Positions 26,289 through 35,657 of a stretch of DNA of 64,000 nucleotides are shown one piece after another (the first letter of the stretch is position 1; each line of letters starts with the position of its first letter). The stretch covers positions 1 through 64,000 of the forward strand of contig JANRJS010000030.1 in NCBI GenBank assembly GCA_033763835.1, in the 5' to 3' direction. Under the pieces are notes generated by a model. That model was not told the origin of the DNA, made no database searches, and saw only the letters and a list, made by a program, of their open reading frames with translations. Made by a program: the position numbers and the translations under genes. Source of the stretch: JAPKYZ01 sp033763835. Its GTDB lineage: Bacteria; Acidobacteriota; Terriglobia; Bryobacterales; Bryobacteraceae.

Positions 26289-27852
26289 GAATCACCGCTA
26301 CCATGACGTAGAGGATGAGCGCGGCGCGCTGGCCGCGATCCTCGAGTCCGGAATTTTGGACCGCTCCCCAAACCTCCGCAAGCTGCTCAGCTTTCTTTGC
26401 GAGCGCTACTGGAGCGGTCATGGCGGAGAGCTTAAGGAATACACCATTGCCACCGAGGCGCTAGGCCGTCCTCCGGAATTCGATCCCAAGAAAGATTCGA
26501 TCGTCCGGGTGGAGATGCACCGGCTAAGGCGAAAGCTGGCATCGTTCTACGAAACAAAGGACCGGGAATCGCCGGTCCGGATTTCGATCCCGGAAGGCCA
26601 GTATGTCCCGCAATTCGTCGCACGGACCGCTCTTCAGATTCCGGAACCTGCGGCCACCGCCGTGCGCGAGATTCCGCCTCCGGTAACCGTAACGGTCCCC
26701 GCCGTGGAGTTGGCGGTCCCGCCGCCGCGGCCTCATCCGGTTTCGTTCGCCGTCTGGTTGGGCTTAGGAGTCGTCGCCGTTGCCGCGGTCGCGAGCGGTC
26801 TCTACGTTCGAACCGCGCCCCGGCCCGAACCTTTACCGATCGAGCCGCCTCCAATAGAAGCCTCGCCGCGCAACGAGGTGCTCATCCTCGCCGGCCGCGC
26901 CAAGGATTACGTCGACGCCCAAGGCCGGCAGTGGTTGAGCGACCGGTATTTTTCGGGAGGCATCGCGAAAACCCACCCGCGTGTTCCCGTTAACTTCGCC
27001 GCCGATCCGGAATTGTTCGCCGGCCATCGCGAAGGGACTTTCCAGTACGACATTCCCCTCGAACCGGGCAGCTACGAGGTCCGGTTGTACTTCGCCGAAA
27101 TGCTGTTCGGCGAAGGGAACGCGGCGGGAGGAGCGGAATCCACGCGGCTGTTCCATGTGGCGGCGAACGGACGGCCGTTGCTCGAACTGTTCGATGTGCT
27201 CGCCGACGCACCCGGTCCTCGCACCGCCGCCATCCGCTGCTTTAAGGACCTGCGTCCCGCCGCGGACGGCAAACTGCATCTTTCTTTTTCCGACGCCAAC
27301 CACGACGATCCGTTCGTCAACGCTATCGAAGTTCGCCGCACCGCGCCCGGGCGCATTCGCCCTATCCGGTTAGTGGCGCAGCGTCAGTCCGTGCGCGATG
27401 TGCACGGGCGCATCTGGCTGCCCGACAACGCCGCCATGAACGGTTCGCTGGTAAAGCGCAACCGTCCCGCCGAAGGTACCGAACTGCCGGAAATCTATAC
27501 CGGGGAACGTTTCGGCAATTTTTCCTACTCGATTCCGGTGGCGGCGAACGGCGTCTATCGAGTGGCGCTCCATTTTCACGAGGCGTGGTTTGGCGATGGC
27601 AATAACGGCGGTGAGGGCGTAGGCGCGCGCCGCTTCGACGTGTACGTGAATCATCGCCCCTTGCTTGCTTCGTTCGACCCTCTGAAGACCGCCGGAGCGC
27701 CGCGCCGCGCCATCGTTAAGACCTTCCACGGCATCCGTCCCGACGCCCGGGGCCGCTTGGTCTTCGATTTCGAACCTCTCCGTAATTACGCCTGCATCAA
27801 TGCGATCGAGATCGTGGACGAATCGCCCGCGCCGGCTGAAAGGACTCCATGA
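26287..27852 (+). CDS. Membrane protein with N-terminal DNA-binding-like domain and two malectin domains
   Basis: A 521-residue protein. Residues 12-112 match an acidobacterial winged-helix-like module (ILDRSPNLRKLLSFLCERYW, LKEYTIATEALGRPPEFDP, SIVRVEMHRLRRKLASFYE, EGQYVPQF). A proline-rich linker and one membrane helix follow (153-173, SFAVWLGLGVVAVAAVASGLY). Then come two malectin-like carbohydrate-binding domains, residues about 197-355 and 358-512, each with the YEVRLYFAEMLFG or YRVALHFHEAWFG core and a closing FVNAIEV or CINAIEI strand. It looks like a one-component transcription factor sensing sugars outside the inner membrane. TTG 26287 is the only usable start after an in-frame stop at 26251. 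It shares four bases with the next gene. Confidence 0.8.
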   Translation: MNHRYHDVEDERGALAAILESGILDRSPNLRKLLSFLCERYWSGHGGELKEYTIATEALGRPPEFDPKKDSIVRVEMHRLRRKLASFYETKDRESPVRISIPEGQYVPQFVARTALQIPEPAATAVREIPPPVTVTVPAVELAVPPPRPHPVSFAVWLGLGVVAVAAVASGLYVRTAPRPEPLPIEPPPIEASPRNEVLILAGRAKDYVDAQGRQWLSDRYFSGGIAKTHPRVPVNFAADPELFAGHREGTFQYDIPLEPGSYEVRLYFAEMLFGEGNAAGGAESTRLFHVAANGRPLLELFDVLADAPGPRTAAIRCFKDLRPAADGKLHLSFSDANHDDPFVNAIEVRRTAPGRIRPIRLVAQRQSVRDVHGRIWLPDNAAMNGSLVKRNRPAEGTELPEIYTGERFGNFSYSIPVAANGVYRVALHFHEAWFGDGNNGGEGVGARRFDVYVNHRPLLASFDPLKTAGAPRRAIVKTFHGIRPDARGRLVFDFEPLRNYACINAIEIVDESPAPAERTP

Positions 27853-28766
27853 AACGACATTCCCCGGCCCTGTTCGCCCTCGCCGTTTGTCCACTGGCGG
27901 GACAAACCATCGACGACGGAATCATGATGGGCAAAGGCAGCCTGTGCGCGGGCTACATGTACTCGAACGACAGTTGGGACCGCTATTGGGAAGGCTCGCT
28001 GAAGCGTTCGAACGGCAATATCGGAACGCTGACCACGGAAAGCCACCAGATTTTCGCTAACTACGGCGTGACGAACAAGCTCAATGTCATTACGCATATT
28101 CCGCATGTGCGCACCAACGCAAGCGAAGGCGTTTTGGCTGGCATGCGCGGTTTTCAAGACATCACGCTTGCGGCGAAGTACAAGTTCTTCGATAGCCAGC
28201 TGACCGAAACGGGGCGGCTGCGCGCCATCGCCGTCGTCGCCGCCGCGACGCCGATGACGGACTACACGCCCGACTTTCTTCCCCTCTCGATCGGGCTTGG
28301 CAGCCGTCGCATCGCGGCTCGGCTTACCACCCACTACCGTACGGATCGCGGCTGGTTCGTCAACGGATCGTCCGCCTACACGTGGCGCGGCGAAGTGGGG
28401 CTCGACCGTCCGTTCTACTACACCGAAGGACGCCTAACGTTCTCGGATCGCGTCGCCATGCCCAACGTGTTCGATTACAGCGTAAGCGGCGGGCACATTC
28501 GCGGCGAGCGGGTGTTGTCCGTTTCATTCTCGGAGCAGCGTACACAAGGCGGAGGCGATATCCGGCGGCAGGACATGCCGTTCGTTTCGAACCGCATGAA
28601 CTTTTCGCGCGTGGGAGCCTGGGCGAAGATTCCGCTGCCCAAGTTTTCCGCGATCTCAATCGTCGGCGGCTATTCGTATGTCGTCGCGGGCCGCAACGTC
28701 GGCCAGTCGAGCACGATCACCGCCGGCGTGATGTACCTCTTCCATTTCCCCTGGAGCCGAAGCTGA
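27849..28766 (+). CDS. Outer-membrane beta-barrel protein (transporter-like)
   Basis: A 305-residue protein with a signal peptide (MKRHSPALFALAVCPLAG). Alternating strands are typical of the MetA-pathway phenol degradation/transporter-like barrels (SLCAGYMYSNDSWDRYWEG, NLTTES-type loops, QIFANYGVTNKLNVITHIPHV, ITLAAKYKFFDS, ISIVGGYSYVVAGRNVGQSSTITAGVMYLFHFPW). It is coupled by ATGA to the malectin regulator upstream and by one base to the PAP2 gene downstream, so the three form an operon. The ligand is unknown. Confidence 0.7.
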   Translation: MKRHSPALFALAVCPLAGQTIDDGIMMGKGSLCAGYMYSNDSWDRYWEGSLKRSNGNIGTLTTESHQIFANYGVTNKLNVITHIPHVRTNASEGVLAGMRGFQDITLAAKYKFFDSQLTETGRLRAIAVVAAATPMTDYTPDFLPLSIGLGSRRIAARLTTHYRTDRGWFVNGSSAYTWRGEVGLDRPFYYTEGRLTFSDRVAMPNVFDYSVSGGHIRGERVLSVSFSEQRTQGGGDIRRQDMPFVSNRMNFSRVGAWAKIPLPKFSAISIVGGYSYVVAGRNVGQSSTITAGVMYLFHFPWSRS

Positions 28767-30280
28767 TGGCCACGTTTCGCTTTCTCTCTAAGGCGCTCCT
28801 TTTCGCGCCGCTGCTGTACACCAGTCTCTGGGGACAGGACGATCCTAACGCCGGGTCGTGGCGCTACATCGTGCTGACCTCCCCCACTCAGGTAGCCGTT
28901 CCCGCGCCCTCGCGGATCGACGACCCCGCCTATCTCGCCGAACTCGCGGCGATAAAGCAAGCGCAGACGCAGATCACCGAAGGACAGCGCGAGTCGCTCG
29001 ACTATTGGAGCCGCGGCGGAGCGGTGCGATGGAACGAGATTCTGATGGAGCTCGTGGCGAAGAACAACTTACCTCCCGCGCCGCGCGACGACGGTTCGTA
29101 TCCGTTTCCCGACGCGAATAATCCCTTCGCCGATCCGAACTTTCCGTTCGCCAACCCGCCGTATGCCGCGCGCGCCTACGCGTACGTCGCCGTTGCGCAA
29201 TACGAGGCGTTGAAGGTGGCTTGGCACTACAAGTACCTCTACAATCGGCCCGCCCCGGTCCGTGTCGACGGCGGAGTTCAAGCGTTGCGCCCGTTGTCGA
29301 ATCTGCCCGCCTATCCCAATGAAGACGCCGTATTGTCGGGCGTGGCGGCGACGATGCTCCAGTTGCTTTTCCCGACCGGTGCGGAGTTTGTCCGCGCGAA
29401 AGCGGCGGAGCATCAACAAGCCGCACAGCTTTCGGGACGCGCGGCGGCTAGCGATGTTGCCGCCGGATTGGCGTTAGGGCAGGCGGTGGCCAATCTCGTT
29501 ATCGCCCGCGCCCGCACCGACGGCATGGGCGCGTCGGTGGGCAACGCGGTCATCTGGCAGTCGCTGGCCGATCAGGCGGCGGCACGGGGTGAGATTCCCT
29601 GGCACAGCCTGGAGAATCCGCCGCGTCCCCCGATGCTGCCGCTCTTCGGGCGAGTGCTGCCGTGGATGATGACTCCCGCCGACGTGCTCGCCGAGCGTCC
29701 CGGCCCGCCACCATCCACCGGTTCCCCGCAGATGGCGCAAGAGTTGGCGGAAGTGAAAAATGCCGTTCGGAACTTGACCCGCGCGCAGATGGCGATCGCC
29801 TACAAGTGGGCCGACGGCGTGGGAACACCCGCGCCTCCCGGCCACTGGAATTTCATCGCGATCCCCTATATCGCGGACTCCGGGTACTCGGAGGTGCGGG
29901 CGGCGCGAGCGCTCGCCTTATTGAATATGGCGATGCACGACGCCGCGGTCGGCTGCTGGGACACAAAGTACGCGTATTTCAATCCGCGGCCTTCCCAACT
30001 CGACCGGGGCATCCGGACCGTCGTGGGACTTCCCAATTTCCCCGCTTACGTATCCGGGCACTCGACGTTTTCGGCTGCGGCGGCGGAAGTGCTTTCGTAC
30101 CTGTTCCCGAACGCCGCTTCGAAGTTCGAGGCGGACAGAGAAGAGGCTTCGATTTCACGGCTCTACGGCGGTATCCACTACCGCTCCGATATCGAGGTGG
30201 GCAAAAGTCTCGGCAAGCGGATCGGCGGCTACACCTTGCGTTTCGCGCGCGAGGACGGGGCGGACGCCGGACTACAGTAG
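28766..30280 (+). CDS. Exported PAP2/vanadium-haloperoxidase-like protein
   Basis: A 504-residue protein starting at ATG 28766 (MATFRFLSKALLFAPLLYTSLWGQ, signal peptide); the frame is open upstream but lies under the barrel gene. It has the three phosphatase/haloperoxidase motifs: K-x6-RP in KYAYFNPRPSQ, SGH in YVSGHSTFSAAAAEVL, and SR-x5-H in SRLYGGIHYRSD. The length and the N-terminal helical repeat fit the vanadium-dependent haloperoxidase group rather than small lipid phosphatases. Whether it oxidises halides or removes phosphate cannot be decided by eye. Its end overlaps the convergent oxidoreductase gene by nine bases. Confidence 0.85.
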   Translation: MATFRFLSKALLFAPLLYTSLWGQDDPNAGSWRYIVLTSPTQVAVPAPSRIDDPAYLAELAAIKQAQTQITEGQRESLDYWSRGGAVRWNEILMELVAKNNLPPAPRDDGSYPFPDANNPFADPNFPFANPPYAARAYAYVAVAQYEALKVAWHYKYLYNRPAPVRVDGGVQALRPLSNLPAYPNEDAVLSGVAATMLQLLFPTGAEFVRAKAAEHQQAAQLSGRAAASDVAAGLALGQAVANLVIARARTDGMGASVGNAVIWQSLADQAAARGEIPWHSLENPPRPPMLPLFGRVLPWMMTPADVLAERPGPPPSTGSPQMAQELAEVKNAVRNLTRAQMAIAYKWADGVGTPAPPGHWNFIAIPYIADSGYSEVRAARALALLNMAMHDAAVGCWDTKYAYFNPRPSQLDRGIRTVVGLPNFPAYVSGHSTFSAAAAEVLSYLFPNAASKFEADREEASISRLYGGIHYRSDIEVGKSLGKRIGGYTLRFAREDGADAGLQ

Positions 30281-31543
30281 CTTCGGCGTGCCCCAGTGCG
30301 TGCGGTAGACGCGCTTCACGTGCGCGTTCGCGACGGCGTCGCCGGGTATGCTTTCGGTCTCCTGATCGAAAGCGACGTTACGGCCCGTGCGCGCGACGAT
30401 GTTCGCCAAGTGGCAGTGAATGGCCGAAAGGTGTCCTTCCATAATGTCGGCGGGCGGCAGCTTCCGCGACCGGATGCACTCGGCGAAGTTCCGTTGATGC
30501 ACCGCGTCGGAATCGCCCGCGTCGTCGTGCTGGATCATCTTGCCGTCTCTGTCGAACACCCTATATCCCCAGCGCCGATTGTATTGCCCGATATGCACCA
30601 TGCCCTCGGTGCCGTATACTCCGACGCCGTTCTCGATGTCGCTCATACCGTAGGGATTCCAGATCCGTTGTTCCCAAATCAGACTCTTGCCGCTTTCGTA
30701 GTCGAAGTTGGCGAGCATCGTGTCGGGCGTTTGCTGATCGTCCTTGAAAAACACTTTGCGCCCGGACCCGCTAACGCGCACGGGGTAGCTCTCGCCCAGC
30801 GCCCACCGCGCGATATCGATCTGGTGCGCGCCGTCGTTGCCCGCGTCGCCCGTGCCGAAATGCCAGTGCCAATGCCACTTGTAGTGGAACCGATTTTCGT
30901 TAAACGGAATCCACGGCGCGGGCCCGAGCCACGTTTCATAATCGACGCCGGGAGGCACCGGGCCGTCTTCCTTGTGCCCGATGTCGTCGCGCAATTGAAT
31001 GTTCCACGCCTTGGCCATTAGCACGCGGCCGATCTTTCCGGACTTGATCAACTCGATGGCGCGTACCGTCGATTCGCGGCTGCGCGATTGCGTCCCGACC
31101 TGCATCAGCTTGCCGTTGCGGCGCGCCGCGTCGATCATCAACCGGCCCTCGCGAATGTTGTGGGAGGCCGGTTTTTCGACATACACGTCTTTGCCCGCGT
31201 CGACGGCGAGAATCGCGGCGGGCGCGTGCCAATGGTCCGGCGTGGTGATCACCACCGCGTCGATCCCCTTGTCGTCGAGGATGCGGCGCATATCGACGAC
31301 CTCCGCCGGTTTCGCGATCTTGAGCTTCGTCGCGATGGCCTGCGCCTTTTCGAGCGACGCGTTGTCGGCGTCGCACAGCGTTTTGACGTTCACGCCCGGG
31401 ACGCTCGCGTAGCTTTGCAGCAAATGCCGGCCGCGCCCGCCCAACCCAATAATGCCGAGGTTGATCTGATCGCTGGCCGCCAAGGCCTTCACGCGGAACG
31501 CAGGCGCGATCGCCGCGCCCATCAGGAAGTATCTACGGTTCAT
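30272..31543 (-). CDS. Gfo/Idh/MocA-family oxidoreductase, Tat-exported
   Basis: A 423-residue protein. ATG 31543 has AGGAG nine bases upstream and gives a twin-arginine signal (MNRRYFLMGAAIAPAF). The Rossmann motif is INLGIIGLGGRGRHLLQSYA and the family EKP motif is VYVEKPASHNIREG. The C-terminal domain includes FHYKWHWHWHFGTGDAGNDGAHQIDIARWAL, usual for exported members of this family in Acidobacteriota and Planctomycetota. It probably carries out NAD(P)-dependent oxidation or reduction of a sugar or sugar acid. It follows the DUF1501 gene on the same strand after 31 bases. Confidence 0.9.
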   Translation of the reverse strand: MNRRYFLMGAAIAPAFRVKALAASDQINLGIIGLGGRGRHLLQSYASVPGVNVKTLCDADNASLEKAQAIATKLKIAKPAEVVDMRRILDDKGIDAVVITTPDHWHAPAAILAVDAGKDVYVEKPASHNIREGRLMIDAARRNGKLMQVGTQSRSRESTVRAIELIKSGKIGRVLMAKAWNIQLRDDIGHKEDGPVPPGVDYETWLGPAPWIPFNENRFHYKWHWHWHFGTGDAGNDGAHQIDIARWALGESYPVRVSGSGRKVFFKDDQQTPDTMLANFDYESGKSLIWEQRIWNPYGMSDIENGVGVYGTEGMVHIGQYNRRWGYRVFDRDGKMIQHDDAGDSDAVHQRNFAECIRSRKLPPADIMEGHLSAIHCHLANIVARTGRNVAFDQETESIPGDAVANAHVKRVYRTHWGTPKLL

Positions 31544-31574
31544 GTTCGCTCTCCTTTGGCATCGAACGTCCCAT

Positions 31575-32996
31575 TCATATGAGCATCTCCCGGACGACGG
31601 TTCCGGCGACATCGGTCAGCCGGAAGTCGCGCCCCATGTGGCGGTAGGTGAGCCGCGTGTGATCGATGCCCAGACAGTGCAGCATCGTCGCCTGCAGATC
31701 GTGCACATGCACCGGCTTCTCCGCGATCCGCAAGCCGAGTTCGTCGGTCTCGCCGATAACCTGTCCGCCCTTGACGCCGCCGCCCGCCGCCCACACGCTA
31801 AAGCAATTGGGGTGATGATCGCGCCCGGGGTCTTCGTCGGTGCGCTCCAGTTGGCCCATCGGCGTACGCCCGAATTCGCCCGCCCAAATCAAGAGCGTCG
31901 AATCGAGCAATCCGCGCTCCTTGAGGTCGCGAATCAATGCGGCGATCGGTTGATCGGTAATCGCACAGTTCTTTTTGAGCTTCTTGTTCAGCTCTTGATG
32001 ATCGTCCCAACTCGCGTGCGCGAGCATGACGAATCGCACGCCGCGCTCCACCATGCGGCGCGCCAAAAGGCAGTTCACCGCGTAAGGATGCGTAGGCTCG
32101 CGGTTGACGCCATAGCTTTCGAGCGTTCGCGGCGTCTCTTTCGAGAAGTCGAGAAACTCGGGAGCGGCGGATTGCATGCGGAACGCGAGCTCGTAGGAGT
32201 GGATGCGGCTCGCGATGGCGGGATCGCCCGTTTCGCGTTGGTGTTCCTCGTTCCATCGCCGGATCAGATCCAGCCGCGCGCGCTGGGTTTCCGGAGTTAC
32301 GCCGGGCGGATTCGGCAGGTAGAGAATCGGCTCGCCCGAGTTGCGAAACACCGTTCCCGCGTAGGTGGACGGCAGAAACCCGCTCGCCCAGTTCATCGAG
32401 CCGCCGCTGGTCCCTTTCCCCGAACTCAGTACGACGAAAGCGGGCATGTCGCGCGACTCCGTTCCCAAGCCATAAGACACCCAGGCTCCGGCGGTAGGCC
32501 GCCCAAACTGCGTCGACCCGGTGAATAGCAGCGCTTGGCCGGGGTGATGATTGAACGCTTCGGTGTGCATCGAGCGGATCAGGCAAAGATCGTCGGCTTG
32601 CGCGCCGATGTGCGGCAGATAATCCGAGAACTCGATTCCCGACTTCCCATAACGCTGAAAAACCCGCTCGCTGCCGAGCACTTTCGCGTCCGGCTTAACG
32701 AACACGAAGTTGAGATCTTCGGTCATCGAGGCGGGCAAAGGCCGGCCGTGCCACTTGCGGAGCGCGGGCTTGGGATCGTAAAGATCGATGTGGCTGGGTC
32801 CGCCTTCCTGAAAGAAGAAGATGACGCGCTTCGCCTTCGCGGCGTAATGGGGCTTCTTCGCTTCGAGCGGATCGGCGGACTCGGCGGACTCGGCGGCGAG
32901 CATGTCGGCCAGCGCCGCGCTGCCTAGCATTCCCCCGAACGAGCGGAAGAATTGGCGCCGGCTCGATGGGGAAAGTATTTCGGGACGGATAGCCAT
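31575..32996 (-). CDS. DUF1501 family protein, Tat-exported
   Basis: A 473-residue protein from ATG 32996. It has a twin-arginine signal (SSRRQFFRSFGGMLGSAAL) and then the sulfatase-like fold typical of DUF1501 (AKRVIFFFQEGGPSHIDLYDPKP, FNHHPGQALLFTGS, TLLIWAGEFGRTPMGQ, GRDHHPNCFSVWAAGGGVKGG). It is encoded four bases after the PSD1 cytochrome gene, the standard pairing for this family. The biochemical role is not established; the pair is associated with complex polysaccharide degraders. Confidence 0.92.
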   Translation of the reverse strand: MAIRPEILSPSSRRQFFRSFGGMLGSAALADMLAAESAESADPLEAKKPHYAAKAKRVIFFFQEGGPSHIDLYDPKPALRKWHGRPLPASMTEDLNFVFVKPDAKVLGSERVFQRYGKSGIEFSDYLPHIGAQADDLCLIRSMHTEAFNHHPGQALLFTGSTQFGRPTAGAWVSYGLGTESRDMPAFVVLSSGKGTSGGSMNWASGFLPSTYAGTVFRNSGEPILYLPNPPGVTPETQRARLDLIRRWNEEHQRETGDPAIASRIHSYELAFRMQSAAPEFLDFSKETPRTLESYGVNREPTHPYAVNCLLARRMVERGVRFVMLAHASWDDHQELNKKLKKNCAITDQPIAALIRDLKERGLLDSTLLIWAGEFGRTPMGQLERTDEDPGRDHHPNCFSVWAAGGGVKGGQVIGETDELGLRIAEKPVHVHDLQATMLHCLGIDHTRLTYRHMGRDFRLTDVAGTVVREMLI

Positions 32997-33000
32997 GCGG

Positions 33001-35526
33001 TTACTCTCTCGTGATGAACTCGTCCAGGTTGAGGATCGCGCTCGCGAGTCCGGTCCATGCGGCGGCTTCGACGCGCGAAACCCCGGGAATCTCCACCGGC
33101 GATAGCGCCTGCGCCGACGCCGGGTCCTTCGCGAAGATCGCGGTTTGCCGCTCCAGATATTCCCGCGCCAACTCGACTTCCACACGGCTCGGAGCGCGCC
33201 CCAACGCGACGGCGAAGAGACGCTCCACTCGCGCGGGTTCGGAAGGCCGCTCGCGAAGGATGCGCCACGCCAGCGTTTGCGCCGCTTCGACGAACACCGG
33301 ATCGTTCAGCAAGTTCAGCGCTTGCAGCGGCGTGTTGGAACGCTCCCGCCGGCATGCCGCGACGGTAGAATCCGGCGCGTCGAAGTTGATCAACTGTGGA
33401 TACGGAACGGTCCGCTGGAAATGGATGTATAGGCCGCGGCGGTACCGGTCGCGCCCCTTGCTCTCCGGCCATCCGGCGTCGATCCCGTAGGCGAGATCGA
33501 TCACGCCTTTGGGCAGAGGCGGACGGACGCTGCGGCCCCCGACGGACGGATCGAGCAGTTCGCCGGCGAAGAGCGCCGAATCCCGGACGAGTTCGGCGGG
33601 CAAACGAATGCGCGATTGCCGCGAGAGCAAGACGTTATTCGGGTCGCGAGTTTCGACGCCGGGCCTCGCGATCGACGCCTGCCGGTAGGTGGCCGAAGTC
33701 ACGATCGTCTCGATCAACGCTTTTCGGCTCCAGCCCGAATCGCGAAAGCGCGACGCAAGCCAATCGAGAAGTTCGGGATGCGACGGCCTTTCGCCCTGCG
33801 CGCCGAAATCTTCGGCGGTCCTCACAAGCCCCCGCCCGAACAACTCCTGCCAAATACGATTCGCCGCCACACGCGCGGTCAGCGGATTCTCGGGCGCCAC
33901 CAACCATTCGGCTAACGTCAGCCGGGTCGGAGGACCGGATTTTGCGGACCATAAGCGAGGTACGGCGGGACGAACTTCGGGACCCGGCTTCTTCCAATCG
34001 CCCCGCAAAAGGATGTGCGTGGGCCGCGGCGTTTTCTCGGCGATGGTCGGCGCTTCGGAAATGGCGGGGAACCCGGCGCGCAGCTCGCGCAATTTCTTGC
34101 GCAATTCGGTGAACTTCAGTTCCTTCCAAAGTTCCTTTGCGATGACCCGGTGATAGTTCTGGACGAAGTGATCCGTCATCGCGTCCGTTTGCTTGGGTGT
34201 GCGCCGCTCCGGCGGCGTGTCGAGGATTTCGAGCGAGTTGTCCAGGTACTTCGATAACGCGTCGAACGCGTGATCCCAATCGGTCCACTTCCCGGGATTC
34301 GCGCGCGCTTCCTTCATGCGCGCTTCCCAAGCCGGCTGATGATCGCCGACCTTGTATTCCGCCAGCAGCGCCGCCCGTTGGCGGCGGTACTCGGGCAGAG
34401 CCGCCAGATACGGCCCCAACTCTCCCGCCAGCGGCGCTTCGATATCCACTTCTCCCGCCGAGTTGAAGAAGGCGAACAGTTCGTAGAAATTCTTTTGCGA
34501 GATCGGGTCGTACTTGTGGTCGTGGCATTGCGCGCAAGCGAACGTCAACCCTAGCCAGACCGTCGCGACGGTAGACGCGCGGTCGATCGTTTGCTCGACG
34601 CGAAACTGCTCGATGTTCACGCCGCCTTCGCGATTGGTGAGGGTGTTGCGGTGGAAGCCGGTGGCGATACGTTGATCGAGGGTCGCGTTGGGCAACAGAT
34701 CGCCCGCGATTTGCTCCACCGTGAACCGGTCGAACGGCATGTCGGCGTTGATCGCGTCGATTACCCAGTGCCGCCAGCGCCAGGCGTGTGGGCGCACATA
34801 ATCTTTTTCGTAGCCGTCGCTGTCGCCGTAACGCGCCGCGTCCAGCCAGGGCCGCGCCCACCGTTCGCCGAAGTGCGGCGATGCGAGCAGCCGCTTCACC
34901 AGCCGCTCGTAGGCGCCGGGGCGATTGTCATCGAGAAACTCCGCGACCTCGCCCGGCGTAGGTGGCAGCCCAGTAAGGTCGAGCGACACCCGGCGAATCA
35001 ATGTCGCTTTCGAAGCTTCGGGCGACGGCTCGATACCCTCTTTTTCGAGCCGGGCCAGAACGAAGCGATCGATCTCGTTCCGCGCCCAGACCCGGTTCTG
35101 GGTGGCGGGCGGCGGCGGGTTGCGGATCGGTTGAAAGGACCAATGGAGCGGCGGTCCGGCGGCGGTTCCTGCGGTCTTTGGCCAGTCCGCGCCTTCGTCG
35201 ATCCACTGGCGCAGACGCGCGACTTCCGCTTCGGAGAGGCGCGGCCCCACCGGCGGCATAACGCGTTTTTCTTCCGCTCCCGAAACCAGGCGGATCAGCA
35301 GGCTATCGCCGCTTTTGCCTGGAGATAGGACGGGCATTGCCGCTTCCCGGCTGTCGAGGCGCAATCCTTTCATCTGCGTCCGTTCGCCGTGGCAGCCTTG
35401 GCAGCGCGCGACCAGCAGCGGTTCCACGTCGCGCGCGAAATCGATGGCCGGTGGAGTGGGCGCAGCCCCGAACGAAGCGATACCGGACAGCAGAGGCGCG
35501 AAAACAGCTTTCGGATAGCGAAACAT
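33001..35526 (-). CDS. PSD1-type cytochrome with DUF1549 and DUF1553 domains
   Basis: An 841-residue exported protein: signal sequence, then a planctomycete-type cytochrome c domain (DVEPLLVARCQGCHGERTQMKGLRLDSREA, haem motif CQGCH; later MPPVGPRLSEAEVARLRQWIDEGADWP). Next come DUF1549 (NEIDRFVLARLEKEGIEPSPEASKATLIRRVSLDLTGLPPTP in pieces, CAQCHDHKYDPISQKNFYELF with a second CXXCH) and DUF1553 (LTRARVAANRIWQELFGRGLVRTAEDFGAQG in pieces, NTPLQALNLLNDPVF). GGAAG precedes the ATG. It forms a two-gene unit with the DUF1501 protein. Confidence 0.92.
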   Translation of the reverse strand: MFRYPKAVFAPLLSGIASFGAAPTPPAIDFARDVEPLLVARCQGCHGERTQMKGLRLDSREAAMPVLSPGKSGDSLLIRLVSGAEEKRVMPPVGPRLSEAEVARLRQWIDEGADWPKTAGTAAGPPLHWSFQPIRNPPPPATQNRVWARNEIDRFVLARLEKEGIEPSPEASKATLIRRVSLDLTGLPPTPGEVAEFLDDNRPGAYERLVKRLLASPHFGERWARPWLDAARYGDSDGYEKDYVRPHAWRWRHWVIDAINADMPFDRFTVEQIAGDLLPNATLDQRIATGFHRNTLTNREGGVNIEQFRVEQTIDRASTVATVWLGLTFACAQCHDHKYDPISQKNFYELFAFFNSAGEVDIEAPLAGELGPYLAALPEYRRQRAALLAEYKVGDHQPAWEARMKEARANPGKWTDWDHAFDALSKYLDNSLEILDTPPERRTPKQTDAMTDHFVQNYHRVIAKELWKELKFTELRKKLRELRAGFPAISEAPTIAEKTPRPTHILLRGDWKKPGPEVRPAVPRLWSAKSGPPTRLTLAEWLVAPENPLTARVAANRIWQELFGRGLVRTAEDFGAQGERPSHPELLDWLASRFRDSGWSRKALIETIVTSATYRQASIARPGVETRDPNNVLLSRQSRIRLPAELVRDSALFAGELLDPSVGGRSVRPPLPKGVIDLAYGIDAGWPESKGRDRYRRGLYIHFQRTVPYPQLINFDAPDSTVAACRRERSNTPLQALNLLNDPVFVEAAQTLAWRILRERPSEPARVERLFAVALGRAPSRVEVELAREYLERQTAIFAKDPASAQALSPVEIPGVSRVEAAAWTGLASAILNLDEFITRE

Positions 35527-35546
35527 TTTCTTCCGGGCCGCGCCAG

Positions 35547-35576
35547 ATACTATCAGACACCGTTCGCCGCAAGCAA
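35547..35576 (-). promoter_or_regulatory. Candidate promoter of the PSD1/DUF1501 operon
   Basis: On the minus strand TTGCTT (35576-35571), 18 bases and TAGTAT (35552-35547) lie about 20 bases before ATG 35526. The match is moderate. Confidence 0.4.
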
Positions 35577-35621
35577 GAACGCTCTCTCCAGCCTGATTCG
35601 CGAGAGCATCCGGCTTTTCGA

Positions 35622-35650
35622 TTGACCCGTGCCGGACCGCGTGATAGCTT
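35622..35650 (+). promoter_or_regulatory. Promoter of the IclR gene
   Basis: TTGACC (35622-35627), 17 bases, TAGCTT (35645-35650). The expected start point (about 35657) touches the operator repeat, which suits autorepression. Confidence 0.6.
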
Positions 35651-35657
35651 CAGTAGA

